Shown here: piece by piece, positions 7,134 through 15,089 of the stretch
Numbering within the stretch: the first letter of the stretch is position 1
How the letters are laid out: each line of letters begins with the position of its first letter
Source of the DNA: Chryseobacterium sp. H1D6B
Lineage (GTDB): Bacteria; Bacteroidota; Bacteroidia; Flavobacteriales; Weeksellaceae
Assembly (NCBI RefSeq): GCF_029892445.1
Contig: NZ_JARXVJ010000001.1
Span: 186,001-250,000 of the forward strand
Direction: 5' to 3'
DNA length: 64,000 nt
Notes under the pieces: generated by a model
Database searches by the model: none
Seen by the model: the letters and a program-made list of their open reading frames with translations, nothing else
What the model was told of the DNA's origin: nothing
Translations under genes and position numbers: made by a program

Positions 7134-9281
7134 GTGTATATAAATAAAGAAGATTTAAACGAATTAGAGTTTCCGGCATTACTGGCGGAAATCTCTCCAT
7201 TTGCATACTCTCACAAAACAAGAGAGAAAATCCTTGAACTTCGTCCGATGGAAATTGACGAGGCAGAAATTTCATTGAAAAAAACTTCTGAATATCTTTC
7301 TAGTTTTGAAAGCTCCAACGCCGTTCCTTTTGATGAATATGAAGACATAGAAGAGGAATTGAAATTAATGCTGATTGAAAATTACCGCCTTGAAAACAAT
7401 GCTTTCATCAAAATAAAAACTCTCACAGAACAGATAGGAAAACTGCAGAAGTTCTTTCCTACCATGCCTGAAACATTTCCTACTTTAATAAAGGATGTTT
7501 CTGTACTGGAGTTTAAAAAAGAGATCATTGATAAAGTTGATAAAGTTTTCAACCGATTCGGAGAGGTAAAAAGTGAAGCATCACCTGTTCTCAAAACACT
7601 GAGAGCAGAGATCCAGCTGGCTAAAAAAGCCATTCAGGAAAACTTCAACCGCATATTGTTCAATTACGGACAAAGCGACTTTTTGGATGACATCCGTGAA
7701 AGTATCATGGAAGACCAGAGAGTTTTAGCTGTAAAGTCTGCCTATAAAAAAAGAGTTCCCGGAAGAGTTTTAGGACTTTCTAAAACAGGTTCTATCACTT
7801 ATATCCAGCCGGACAGCGTGGTGAAGCACTATTTCAAGCTTCGTGAAAATGAAGAAGAAGAAAAGAAAGAAATTGATAAAATCCTGAGAAAGCTTACTGC
7901 AGAATTAGCAGAATTCCAGCCTCATCTGTGGAAATATCAAGCTTATATTTTTGATTTAGACTTAACGAGGGCTAAATCAAAATTTGCAGAATTAGTGAAT
8001 GGAATCCTGCCCAAAATCAACCGCCACAAAACGTTAAGGTTAAAAGATGCCTTCCACCCTCTGCTTTGGTTAAGAAATAAAGTGGAAAATAAAACTATTT
8101 TCCCGCAGTCTCTTACTTTAACGGATCACAACAGAATCATCTGTATTTCTGGTCCGAATGCAGGAGGAAAATCAATCACCTTAAAAACGGTTGGTCTCTT
8201 GCAGCTGATGATTCAGAGCGGCATTTTAGTTCCGGTTCATCCGAAGTCTGAAATGTTTTTCTTTGATAAGATCATGACAGATATCGGAGACAACCAGTCT
8301 ATTGAAAACCATCTTTCGACGTATTCATCACGGTTAAAGAAAATGGGAGGTATCATCCGTGAATCTGATCCTAATACTCTTTTACTGATTGATGAATTCG
8401 GAACAGGTTCTGATCCGGAATTAGGAGGTGCACTGGCTGAAAGTTTCTTAGAGTTTTTCTATGACAAGAAGAGTTTTGCCATCATCACAACACACTACAC
8501 AAATATCAAACTGGTAATAGAACAGCTTCCTAATGCTGAAAACGCAGCCATGCTCTTCAATGAAGAAACGCTGGAACCGATGTACAAACTGGAAGTGGGA
8601 CAAGCCGGAAGTTCATTTACGTTTGAAGTTGCTGAGAAGAATAAGATCCCGAGGTTTATCATCCATTCTGCCAAGAAAAAAGTAGAACACGATATTGTAA
8701 ACCTTGATAAAACGATCGTCAAACTGCAGCAGGAAAAATTTGAGGTTGAAAAACTAAAATCTGATCTAGCCGAAAGAAAAGAATCCGTAGAAGACAAACG
8801 TGATAATTTCCAGAAATTAAATGAGCAGCTGCAGCAGAAACTATTCAATTTCCAAAAGCTTTATGAGGAAGAACACCGTAAGCTCCAGTTTGGAAATAAG
8901 ATAGAAACTTTTATCGACAGCTATGTAAAAGGAAAATCCAGAAAGGATGTTGTGAAAGATTTTGTAAAGCTTTTAGAGCAGGAAAAATTCCGAAAAACAG
9001 GGGCTGACAAGGATGAAACCAAGCGTATGCAGGTGGTAAAAAGAAAGATCACCCAGCAACTCAAGAAGGAAAATGTTATTGAAAAAATTGCGGAAACCAA
9101 CGAAAAAATAGAAGAGAAACGTAAAACCGACCGTGCTGTCTGGATGAAAATAGGCCAGCGTGTCCGTATTCCGGGAAGTACAAGTGTAGGAACAATAGAA
9201 AAAATCTCCAGAAATAAAGTGATTGTGAATTACGGTACTTTCAAGACGACGATTGATGCGGATGAATTGGAGAGAATTTAA
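7134..9281 (+). CDS. mutS2: MutS2 family ATPase lacking the Smr nuclease domain
   Basis: 715 residues from a GTG start; no better ATG lies upstream. The N-terminal core/lever helices are followed by the MutS ATPase: Walker A GPNAGGKS at 340-347, Walker B LLLIDEFGTGSDP near 417-429, and TTHYTNIK as the switch His. Residues about 520-660 form a long charged coiled coil. The C-terminus (GQRVRIPGSTSVGTIEKISRN in part, then a KOW-like end) stops where other MutS2 proteins continue into the Smr endonuclease domain; no LDxRG motif is present. MutS2 proteins act in recombination control and rescue of collided ribosomes. Loss of Smr suggests an ATPase/clamp role without its own nuclease here. A terminator follows at 9294. 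Confidence 0.93.
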   Translation: MYINKEDLNELEFPALLAEISPFAYSHKTREKILELRPMEIDEAEISLKKTSEYLSSFESSNAVPFDEYEDIEEELKLMLIENYRLENNAFIKIKTLTEQIGKLQKFFPTMPETFPTLIKDVSVLEFKKEIIDKVDKVFNRFGEVKSEASPVLKTLRAEIQLAKKAIQENFNRILFNYGQSDFLDDIRESIMEDQRVLAVKSAYKKRVPGRVLGLSKTGSITYIQPDSVVKHYFKLRENEEEEKKEIDKILRKLTAELAEFQPHLWKYQAYIFDLDLTRAKSKFAELVNGILPKINRHKTLRLKDAFHPLLWLRNKVENKTIFPQSLTLTDHNRIICISGPNAGGKSITLKTVGLLQLMIQSGILVPVHPKSEMFFFDKIMTDIGDNQSIENHLSTYSSRLKKMGGIIRESDPNTLLLIDEFGTGSDPELGGALAESFLEFFYDKKSFAIITTHYTNIKLVIEQLPNAENAAMLFNEETLEPMYKLEVGQAGSSFTFEVAEKNKIPRFIIHSAKKKVEHDIVNLDKTIVKLQQEKFEVEKLKSDLAERKESVEDKRDNFQKLNEQLQQKLFNFQKLYEEEHRKLQFGNKIETFIDSYVKGKSRKDVVKDFVKLLEQEKFRKTGADKDETKRMQVVKRKITQQLKKENVIEKIAETNEKIEEKRKTDRAVWMKIGQRVRIPGSTSVGTIEKISRNKVIVNYGTFKTTIDADELERI

Positions 9282-9293
9282 ACATAAATAATA

Positions 9294-9328
9294 AAAGAGA
9301 GTGTTGCTGAATACTCTCTTTCTTTTTT
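9294..9328 (+). terminator. Intrinsic terminator of mutS2
   Basis: Perfect 9-bp stem AAAGAGAGT (9294-9302) with ACTCTCTTT (9313-9321), 10-nt loop, followed by CTTTTTT. Confidence 0.85.
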
Positions 9329-9465
9329 AAGGAAAGACTTCAACAGGAATTAATAAAAATAATAAAGCTGCGTTTTCAATTATATGATAAAGCATCAAAT
9401 ATAATTTTAAAAATCAGAAATCTCAAAATAATTAATTTATATATTTGAACTGTCAAAAAATTTCC

Positions 9466-10266
9466 ATGATGAATTCCGTGAGCAAAACATTATATCTGTC
9501 TGTTTTTAGTATATTTTCTCTAGCTTTTGTAAAAGGCCAGAATAAGGTTCCTTTTGGAGTAGTAAAAGCAGAAGAAGGCTATGCCATGGTAAGGGTTCCT
9601 AAAGACAATTACAGAAAAATTGTAGACAAAATCCGTATGCGCAGAGGAGATGTTTTTGTGTATGTAAAACCTGCTCCCGGAGAAACAGAATGGATATGGA
9701 TCAAATATCCTCAAAAAGACGACACTGAAAAACCCTTTGTAAGGTATGAAACTCTGGATAAAGAAGGAATGGTGAATAAAGACCGTATTGCTTTCATCGA
9801 CCAGCTGCCACAGTATACCCCTTCTAAATCTAAAAACGGAAGATCTCTTATTTTCACAGACAATACCAACCCGAAAATACCGACTGCTCAAAGAAATAAA
9901 GTCATCATTGATGTTTATCCTTCCAATGCAGGCTACCGCAAGCAGGAAAAAGATGCAGACGGAAAAATTCTTACAGTAGATAAAGTAAAACCTTGGGGAA
10001 TCAGCAGTGAGCTTCCTGAAGGGATGACGGAAATTAAATCAATCAGGGTACAGCAGCCCGGAAGAGGTTCTGTTTTCGTGAGAGAAGCGATTAAAAACAT
10101 GTTTCAGCCTACTATGGATTTTGAAAACATTGGCGTTACAGCTATTGACAATGACCATATTTTCCTTTATATGATCAACGGTTCCGGAGAAAATAGATAC
10201 ACTACTCTATGGACTATAAAAGAAGGGAAAGTAGCCAGCCAGATTATTTATAAAAATCCAGAATAA
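9466..10266 (+). CDS. Exported protein of unknown function
   Basis: About 266 residues from ATG 9466 (a second ATG follows at once). A TTG 21 nt upstream in frame lies inside a perfect -7 box (TATATTTG, 9440-9447), so it cannot be the translated start. MMNSVSKTLYLSVFSIFSLAFVKGQ is a signal peptide with cleavage near GQ. The mature protein is mixed alpha/beta with many short charged strands (GYAMVRVPKDNYRK, RMRRGDVFVYVKP) and no domain I recognise. It ends QIIYKNPE. It probably resides in the periplasm. It stands alone between the mutS2 terminator and the cobalamin riboswitch. Confidence 0.7.
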   Translation: MMNSVSKTLYLSVFSIFSLAFVKGQNKVPFGVVKAEEGYAMVRVPKDNYRKIVDKIRMRRGDVFVYVKPAPGETEWIWIKYPQKDDTEKPFVRYETLDKEGMVNKDRIAFIDQLPQYTPSKSKNGRSLIFTDNTNPKIPTAQRNKVIIDVYPSNAGYRKQEKDADGKILTVDKVKPWGISSELPEGMTEIKSIRVQQPGRGSVFVREAIKNMFQPTMDFENIGVTAIDNDHIFLYMINGSGENRYTTLWTIKEGKVASQIIYKNPE

Positions 10267-10292
10267 TTCATTTTTTTTCTCTGTATTATCCT

Positions 10293-10300
10293 TATTTTTG
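10293..10300 (+). promoter_or_regulatory. -7 box upstream of the cobalamin riboswitch
   Basis: TATTTTTG, exact TAnnTTTG, about 30 nt before the conserved riboswitch core. A transcript starting near 10305 would carry the whole aptamer. No clear TTG at the usual spacing. Confidence 0.5.
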
Positions 10301-10324
10301 TACCTGAGTATGTTTTAAATATAT

Positions 10325-10500
10325 TCTTCAGGAACTGGTTCTGTTTAGGTACAGATTAAAAGGGAATCGTGTGAAAATCACGGACTGTCGCGCAACTGTA
10401 AGTAACTAAAGTCTTTATAAAAAATCCACTGTACGCAGGTATGGGAAGGAAATAAAGATGTTACAAGTCAGGAGACCTGCCTTTTCTTTAAACAAAAACT
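10325..10500 (+). promoter_or_regulatory. Cobalamin (B12) riboswitch
   Basis: The B12 box AAGTCAGGAGACCTGCC at 10465-10481 is a full match to the family signature. Upstream are the other conserved blocks: AGGGAATCGTGTGAAAATCACGG (10361-10383, split here as P3 region) and ACTGTCGCGCAACTGTA (10384-10400), then GGTATGGGAAGGAA (10438-10451). Order and spacing fit the class, which binds adenosyl- or other cobalamins and represses downstream genes. The first gene downstream with an assignable function is an acyl-CoA thioesterase with no known B12 link. Aptamer edges are approximate. Confidence 0.93.
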
Positions 10501-10547
10501 TTCGCGATTTGAAGTTTATTGGTCATATAGTTGATACAGGAATTCAC

Positions 10548-10598
10548 ATGATTCTTGTTATTATTCTGTTTGTTCTGATCTGCTTCATTCCGCTTTAA
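10548..10598 (+). CDS. Possible 16-residue hydrophobic peptide after the riboswitch
   Basis: ATG 10548 to TAA 10598 encodes MILVIILFVLICFIPL, nearly all hydrophobic, as a single short membrane helix would be. It lies 67 nt after the B12 box and 13 nt before the thioesterase gene, so it is the first ORF under riboswitch control. It may be a leader peptide, a membrane microprotein, or chance. There is no independent support for translation. Confidence 0.3.
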   Translation: MILVIILFVLICFIPL

Positions 10599-10611
10599 TA
10601 AATAATGAAAT

Positions 10612-10995
10612 ATGACAACAGAAGAAAGAATTCAAGCATCCGAGACAAGTATTTTCAAAGCAGTTTTTCCGAATACTACCAATCATTATGATACTCTTTT
10701 TGGAGGTACAGCGATGCAGCTGATGGATGAAGTGGCATTTATTACAGCTACCCGTTTTGCAAGAAAAAGAGTAGTAACGGTAAGCAGTGATAAGATCGAT
10801 TTCAAGAAACCTATTCCGGCAGGAACGATTGTAGAATTAATCGGGAAAGTTTCACATGTCGGAAAAACCAGTATGAAAGTAAATGTTGAGATCTACACAG
10901 AGCAGATGTACTCATATGAACGAGAAAAAGCCATCGTAGGTGATTTTACGTTTGTGGCGATTGATGAATTCAAGAAGCCCATTCAGATTTTATAA
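10612..10995 (+). CDS. Acyl-CoA thioesterase, YciA-like hotdog fold
   Basis: 127 residues forming one hotdog domain. It hydrolyses acyl-CoA to free acid and CoA in the cytosol. The family motif TTNHYDTLFGGTAMQLMDE (about residues 21-39) contains the N-x-x-G-T/F-GG signature and the catalytic Asp38 region; VTVSSDKIDFKKPI follows as in YciA/BFIT enzymes. Substrate chain length is not readable. It is the first clearly assignable gene after the cobalamin riboswitch, with a 16-codon ORF between. A strong hairpin terminator follows 14 nt after the stop. The B12 link has no obvious metabolic reason. Confidence 0.88.
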   Translation: MTTEERIQASETSIFKAVFPNTTNHYDTLFGGTAMQLMDEVAFITATRFARKRVVTVSSDKIDFKKPIPAGTIVELIGKVSHVGKTSMKVNVEIYTEQMYSYEREKAIVGDFTFVAIDEFKKPIQIL

Positions 10996-11009
10996 CAATA
11001 AACAAATAG

Positions 11010-11033
11010 GCAGACCGGCTGGTCTGCTTATTT
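11010..11033. terminator. Bidirectional terminator between thioesterase and HD-domain genes
   Basis: Perfect 7-bp GC-rich stem GCAGACC (11010-11016) with GGTCTGC (11021-11027), loop GGCT, flanked by AATA and TTATTTTATTTTA. It serves the plus-strand thioesterase and abuts the stop of the convergent HD gene. Confidence 0.8.
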
Positions 11034-11623
11034 TATTTTACTACTTTTTCTGTTTCTAAACTTCTATTCAATAAAAACTGAAAAGCTTCTCCCATTTCAT
11101 CGGATGCGCGGCTGATTGCATTTTCAAGCATATTTCTGATCTGCTTTTCTGTAACACCCGCTTCAGTCCAGCTTTTTCCTGAAGTATAGGAATTGAGAAT
11201 GAAAGGCATAATTCTGTCTATGGCACATGCAAAAACAGCATCAGGTGTTTTTTCTTCTTCAAATTCCAGCCAGAGATTAAAAAACTCTGAGCGGATAGGC
11301 TCATCCAGGATCCCAAAGATATTCTGGGCAGACTGTTTCTCCCTTTCAAATTTCCCCACCATTGCTTTTTCATCAAACAAGAAAGTATCTCCTGCTTCTA
11401 TTTCTACCAGATCATGGATAGAAAGCATTCTTATCACTCTCAATAAATCTACATCTATCCTGTTTTTTGCATAAGGATAAAGGATCTGAGCCAGAATAAT
11501 AATCTGCCATGAATGTTCAGCCGTATTTTCCCTTCTTGAATCATCTGCATTATAATTTCTTCGCTGTACGTTTTTTAAAGCATCAACTGCCAATATAAAA
11601 TCGATTTCCTTTTGAATTTTCAT
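11033..11623 (-). CDS. HD-domain phosphohydrolase, YfbR/5'-deoxynucleotidase-like
   Basis: 196 residues from ATG 11623 (MKIQKEIDF). A longer frame extends upstream but runs through the -7 box TATATTTG (11635-11628) and low-complexity residues, so the internal ATG is chosen. HD-family metal ligands are visible: the His of ENTAEHSWQ, the His-Asp pair in LSIHDLVEIEAGDTF, and a later Asp in ACAIDRIMPF. The layout matches the HD_3/YfbR group that dephosphorylates deoxynucleoside 5'-monophosphates. Substrate is inferred from family only. The upstream 11638-11760 sequence is repeated at 13650 as part of the tandem duplication. Confidence 0.85.
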   Translation of the reverse strand: MKIQKEIDFILAVDALKNVQRRNYNADDSRRENTAEHSWQIIILAQILYPYAKNRIDVDLLRVIRMLSIHDLVEIEAGDTFLFDEKAMVGKFEREKQSAQNIFGILDEPIRSEFFNLWLEFEEEKTPDAVFACAIDRIMPFILNSYTSGKSWTEAGVTEKQIRNMLENAISRASDEMGEAFQFLLNRSLETEKVVK

Positions 11624-11627
11624 ACTA

Positions 11628-11635
11628 CAAATATA
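11628..11635 (-). promoter_or_regulatory. -7 box of the HD-domain gene
   Basis: Minus strand TATATTTG, exact consensus, 4 nt before ATG 11623. It fixes the start choice and predicts a leaderless mRNA. Confidence 0.6.
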
Positions 11636-11765
11636 ATCACCAAAACTGAATGTCAAGAGGTTCAAAACTGAACGTCTAAAATTATTTAAAATAACATTAC
11701 AGATTCCCATAATTGTGAATAAAAAAATAATTGTATTATTGCGTAACAAATAAAACACAAACTAA

Positions 11766-13062
11766 ATGAAAAAAAATTATTTATACAGCTTCTGCTGTTT
11801 TTCTTTTCTTGCCTTACTCTCTATTCGTGTATTCATGATGATGTGAATACTGCGTCTGATCTTTCTTCTAAAGAATATGAAAACAAAAGCCTTTGGAAGC
11901 AGGATGAAAAATATATTAAAAATGTGATGCAGGTCTATCAGAAAAATGAAGATAAAATTAAAAAGACATCCGGAACTCCTTATTGGGATTATGCTTCAAC
12001 TTTAGAAAGTTTTGACGAAAGATTCGTAATGGTTCCTATAGTTGAATCAGGAAGGGTTGTTTCTGTAATGCAGGTTCCAAGACACGGAAGCAAAATTCGT
12101 TTCTATTATACAAACTTTAAGAACCAGATCGACTTCTTCCAGGCTCTCATATTTGCGAAATATAAAAAAATTATTCCTTCAGATACCTCCGAAACAGATA
12201 AAACCATTGTGTGTAAGACAGAATCAGTCAGTGTATGGCTTCCTGATAATGAAAGCAATCCTGACCCGGGTTCAGGAGCAGGACACTGGGGAGTGCATTC
12301 TGTTGTTAAATGCAAGCAGGTTCTGGATAATTGTTCAGGTGTTGTAGGTCCAAACGGAGAGTGTATAACTGGCGGCAGTGGTGGAGACCCTGGAGAATTT
12401 CCTTATCCAGGAGGCGGAGGAAATTCTGACAAAACTCCTTGTGAAAAAGTTAAGACTATCGGTAAGAGTACTAGAGCAAAAGAGATATTTAAGGAACTGA
12501 AAGGAAAAACAACAGGAACAACTGCAGAGCATGCATATACGTTTAGTGATGACGGAGGAATAATTAATGAGAATCATATCGTTGGTATACCGGGATCGAA
12601 AGAAGTAAATCTTCCTATCAGCAGCCCTATAGATGCTTATATACATTCTCATTATCAAGGGCTTCTCTCTATTTTTTCTGTTTCGGATATCTTCGCATTA
12701 GCTTCTATTTATAAAATGGCAAAATTAAAGACACTGACACTTTTGTAATAGGTGTAGTAACAGCTTCTGGAACGCAGTATATGATGATTATTGATGATAT
12801 TTCCCAGTTTGCGGCCTTTGCAGATAGTTTATTTACAGGAAATCAAATCGACGCAGATGCTTTAAACGCATATGAAAATATTTACAGCCTATACAATATA
12901 AGTACTACTAATACTCCAGCAATTAATGAAGTTGCTTTTGTTAAATATATAGAGAAAAATGCCACAGGACTTAAAGTTTTAAAAGGAAATGCATCCTTTA
13001 GCAATTGGGGGCTATTGAAAAAAGATTCTAATGGAAATATAGTTACACAAAATTGTCCTTAA
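11766..13062 (+). pseudogene. Frameshifted JAMM-like lipoprotein gene (copy 1)
   Basis: Compared with intact copy 2 (13777-15078), this copy has two single-base losses, both in A-runs. One is directly after the ATG (8 A at 11769-11776 against 10 in copy 2), which throws the signal peptide out of frame. The other is near 12713-12717. Open frames are left at 11843-12748 (GTG start) and 12781-13062. Corrected for both shifts it encodes a lipoprotein about 99% like copy 2 until residue 340, then a diverged C-terminus of about 90 residues ending NIVTQNCP. The HSH...SVSD motif is retained. Homopolymer errors in the assembly are an alternative to real inactivation. Confidence 0.85.
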
Positions 13063-13072
13063 AAATAAAATT

Positions 13073-13615
13073 ATGAAAAATATATTTAAATTCTTACTAA
13101 TAACAATAGGGATGTTATTAAACCATAATTGTCAAGCTCAAAATAATCCACCTCAGGATGGAGATAATATTTTGAATAATAATTTAGATAAATTTGTTGG
13201 AACATGGAAATGGGAAGAAAATGGAAAATCTCTTGAAATTATCCTTAAAAAAGAAAATGTGAAAATTCCGGTCAATATGAATCTTCATGGTGATGTATTA
13301 TATGGATATCACGAATATAAAATTAACGGCTCAATTATAGAGAGTTCAAAATCATATATTAACAGTAATTTTTACGACAAAAAGCATTCTCTTTTTACTA
13401 TGGGATCACAAGACAGTCCTGACCAGTTAAAATTAGGTATAACTCATTTGTCAAAAAATAAGGCCGTGAATTCTATCATACAATATATTGATGCAAATCA
13501 CATTAAATTGGTTAAAGTAGAAAATTATGCTGGCACAAAAGTCAGTTTTGAAGGACAGCCTCCTTATGATTCTTCGATTTCACTCCCTCAAAATATAATT
13601 TTGACAAAACAATAA
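13073..13615 (+). CDS. Small exported partner protein, DUF6705-like (copy 1)
   Basis: 180 residues, 10 nt after the broken lipoprotein copy. MKNIFKFLLITIGMLLNHNCQAQ is a signal peptide; the Cys lacks a normal lipobox, so cleavage after QAQ is more likely. The mature part contains LDKFVGTWKWEENGKSLEIIL, a lipocalin-like GTW strand motif, and ends in a block identical at DNA level to copy 2 (AGTKVSFEGQPPYDSS and on). The middle differs greatly from copy 2. It resembles proteins called DUF6705 in Chryseobacterium, of unknown role. Position and covariation suggest a dedicated partner of the upstream lipoprotein's C-terminus. Confidence 0.75.
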   Translation: MKNIFKFLLITIGMLLNHNCQAQNNPPQDGDNILNNNLDKFVGTWKWEENGKSLEIILKKENVKIPVNMNLHGDVLYGYHEYKINGSIIESSKSYINSNFYDKKHSLFTMGSQDSPDQLKLGITHLSKNKAVNSIIQYIDANHIKLVKVENYAGTKVSFEGQPPYDSSISLPQNIILTKQ

Positions 13616-13776
13616 TATGTAACAATTATCAACTAGCAAATAATAAAAGCACCAAAACTGAATGTCAAAGGTTCAAAACTGAACGTCTAAAATTATTTAA
13701 AATAACATTACAGATTCCCATAATTGTGAATAAAAAAATAATTGTATTATTGCGTAACAAATAAAACACAAACTAA

Positions 13777-15078
13777 ATGAAAAAAAAAATATTTATACAG
13801 CTGTTGCTGTTTTTTACTTCCTTTCTCACTTTCTATTCGTGTATTCATGATGATGTGAATACTGCGTCTGATCTTTCTTCTAAAGAATATGAAAACAAAA
13901 GCCTTTGGAAGCAGGATGAAAAATATATTAAAAATGTGATGCAGGTCTATCAGAAAAATGAAGATAAAATTAAAAAGACATCCGGAACTCCTTATTGGGA
14001 TTATGCTTCAACTTTAGAAAGTTTTGACGAAAGATTCGTAATGGTTCCTATAGTTGAATCAGGAAGGGTTGTTTCTGTAATGCAGGTTCCAAGACACGGA
14101 AGCAAAATTCGTTTCTATTATACAAACTTTAAGAACCAGATCGACTTCTTCCAGGCTCTCATATTTGCGAAATATAAAAAAATTATTCCTTCAGATACCT
14201 CCGAAACAGATAAAACCATTGTGTGTAAGACAGAATCAGTCAGTGTATGGCTTCCTGATAATGAAAGTAATCCTGATCCTGATTCAGGAGCAGGACATTG
14301 GGGAGTACATTCTGTTGTTAAATGCAAGCAGGTTCTGGATAACTGTTCAGGTGTTGTAGGTCCAAACGGAGAGTGTATAACTGGCGGCAGTGGTGGAGAC
14401 CCTGGAGAATTTCCTTATCCAGGAGGCGGAGGAAATTCTGACAAAACTCCTTGTGAAAAAGTAAAGACTATCGGTAAGAGTACTAGAACAAAAGAGATAT
14501 TTAAGGAACTGAAAGGAAAAACAACAGGAACAACTGCAGAGCATGCATATACGTTTAGTGATGACGGAGGAATAATTAATGAGAATCATATCGTTGGTAT
14601 ACCGGGATCGAAAGAAGTAAATCTTCCTATCAGCAGTCCTATAGATGCTTATATACATTCTCATTATCAAGGGCTTCTCTCTATTTTTTCTGTTTCGGAT
14701 ATCTTCGCATTAGCTTCTATTTATAAAAACGGTAAAATTAAAGACACTGACACTTTTGTAATAGGTGTAATAACAGCTTCAGGAACGCAGTATATGATGA
14801 TTATTGATGATGTTTCCCAATTTGCGGCCTTTGCAGATAATTTATTTGCAGGAAATCAGATTGATCAAAAAGCTTTGGAAGGTTATGAAGTTCTTTATGA
14901 AAGAATTTATGGAATTACTGCCAGCAGTTCATCAGCAAATAACGAAACAGCGTTTGTTAGATATTTAGAAAGTGCAGGTTCCGGATTAAAAGTGCTAAAA
15001 GGAAATTCAACATTCAGCACTTGGGATCTTTTAAAGAAAGATTCTAACGGAAATGTAGTACCGCAAAATTGTCCTTAA
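13777..15078 (+). CDS. Lipoprotein with JAMM-like metalloprotease motif (copy 2, intact)
   Basis: 433 residues. The signal peptide ends at a Cys22 (FYSC) probable lipidation site. Residues 25-190 are an alpha/beta region without a recognised fold; a Gly/Pro-rich linker (GGSGGDPGEFPYPGGGG) spans 203-219. The C-terminal domain has His294-Ser-His296, then eight residues, then Ser305-x-x-Asp308, with Glu255 upstream. This fits the zinc-binding JAMM/MPN pattern (H-x-H-x(7-10)-S-x-x-D), so a metalloprotease is plausible but not shown. The final 90 residues differ from copy 1. The partner gene begins 11 nt after the stop. Location is inferred to be a membrane surface. Confidence 0.75.
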   Translation: MKKKIFIQLLLFFTSFLTFYSCIHDDVNTASDLSSKEYENKSLWKQDEKYIKNVMQVYQKNEDKIKKTSGTPYWDYASTLESFDERFVMVPIVESGRVVSVMQVPRHGSKIRFYYTNFKNQIDFFQALIFAKYKKIIPSDTSETDKTIVCKTESVSVWLPDNESNPDPDSGAGHWGVHSVVKCKQVLDNCSGVVGPNGECITGGSGGDPGEFPYPGGGGNSDKTPCEKVKTIGKSTRTKEIFKELKGKTTGTTAEHAYTFSDDGGIINENHIVGIPGSKEVNLPISSPIDAYIHSHYQGLLSIFSVSDIFALASIYKNGKIKDTDTFVIGVITASGTQYMMIIDDVSQFAAFADNLFAGNQIDQKALEGYEVLYERIYGITASSSSANNETAFVRYLESAGSGLKVLKGNSTFSTWDLLKKDSNGNVVPQNCP

Positions 15079-15089
15079 AAATTAAAATT

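Larger units (their letters stand above)
11638..13649 (+). repeat. Tandem duplication, unit 1 (about 2.0 kb)
   Basis: It begins CACCAAAACTGAATGTCAA and contains promoter region, JAMM-lipoprotein gene (broken) and partner gene. Unit 2 begins at 13650 with the same sequence, and CACCAAA recurs at 15670 as the right border. The two units are almost identical up to about 12,770, diverge to about 13,528, then become identical again for about 100 nt. Confidence 0.9.

Noticed and set aside
11766..12780. Programmed frameshifting in the broken lipoprotein copy
   Set aside because: Two separate shifts would be needed, one within the signal peptide, and the sister copy is in frame without them; mutation or assembly error is simpler.
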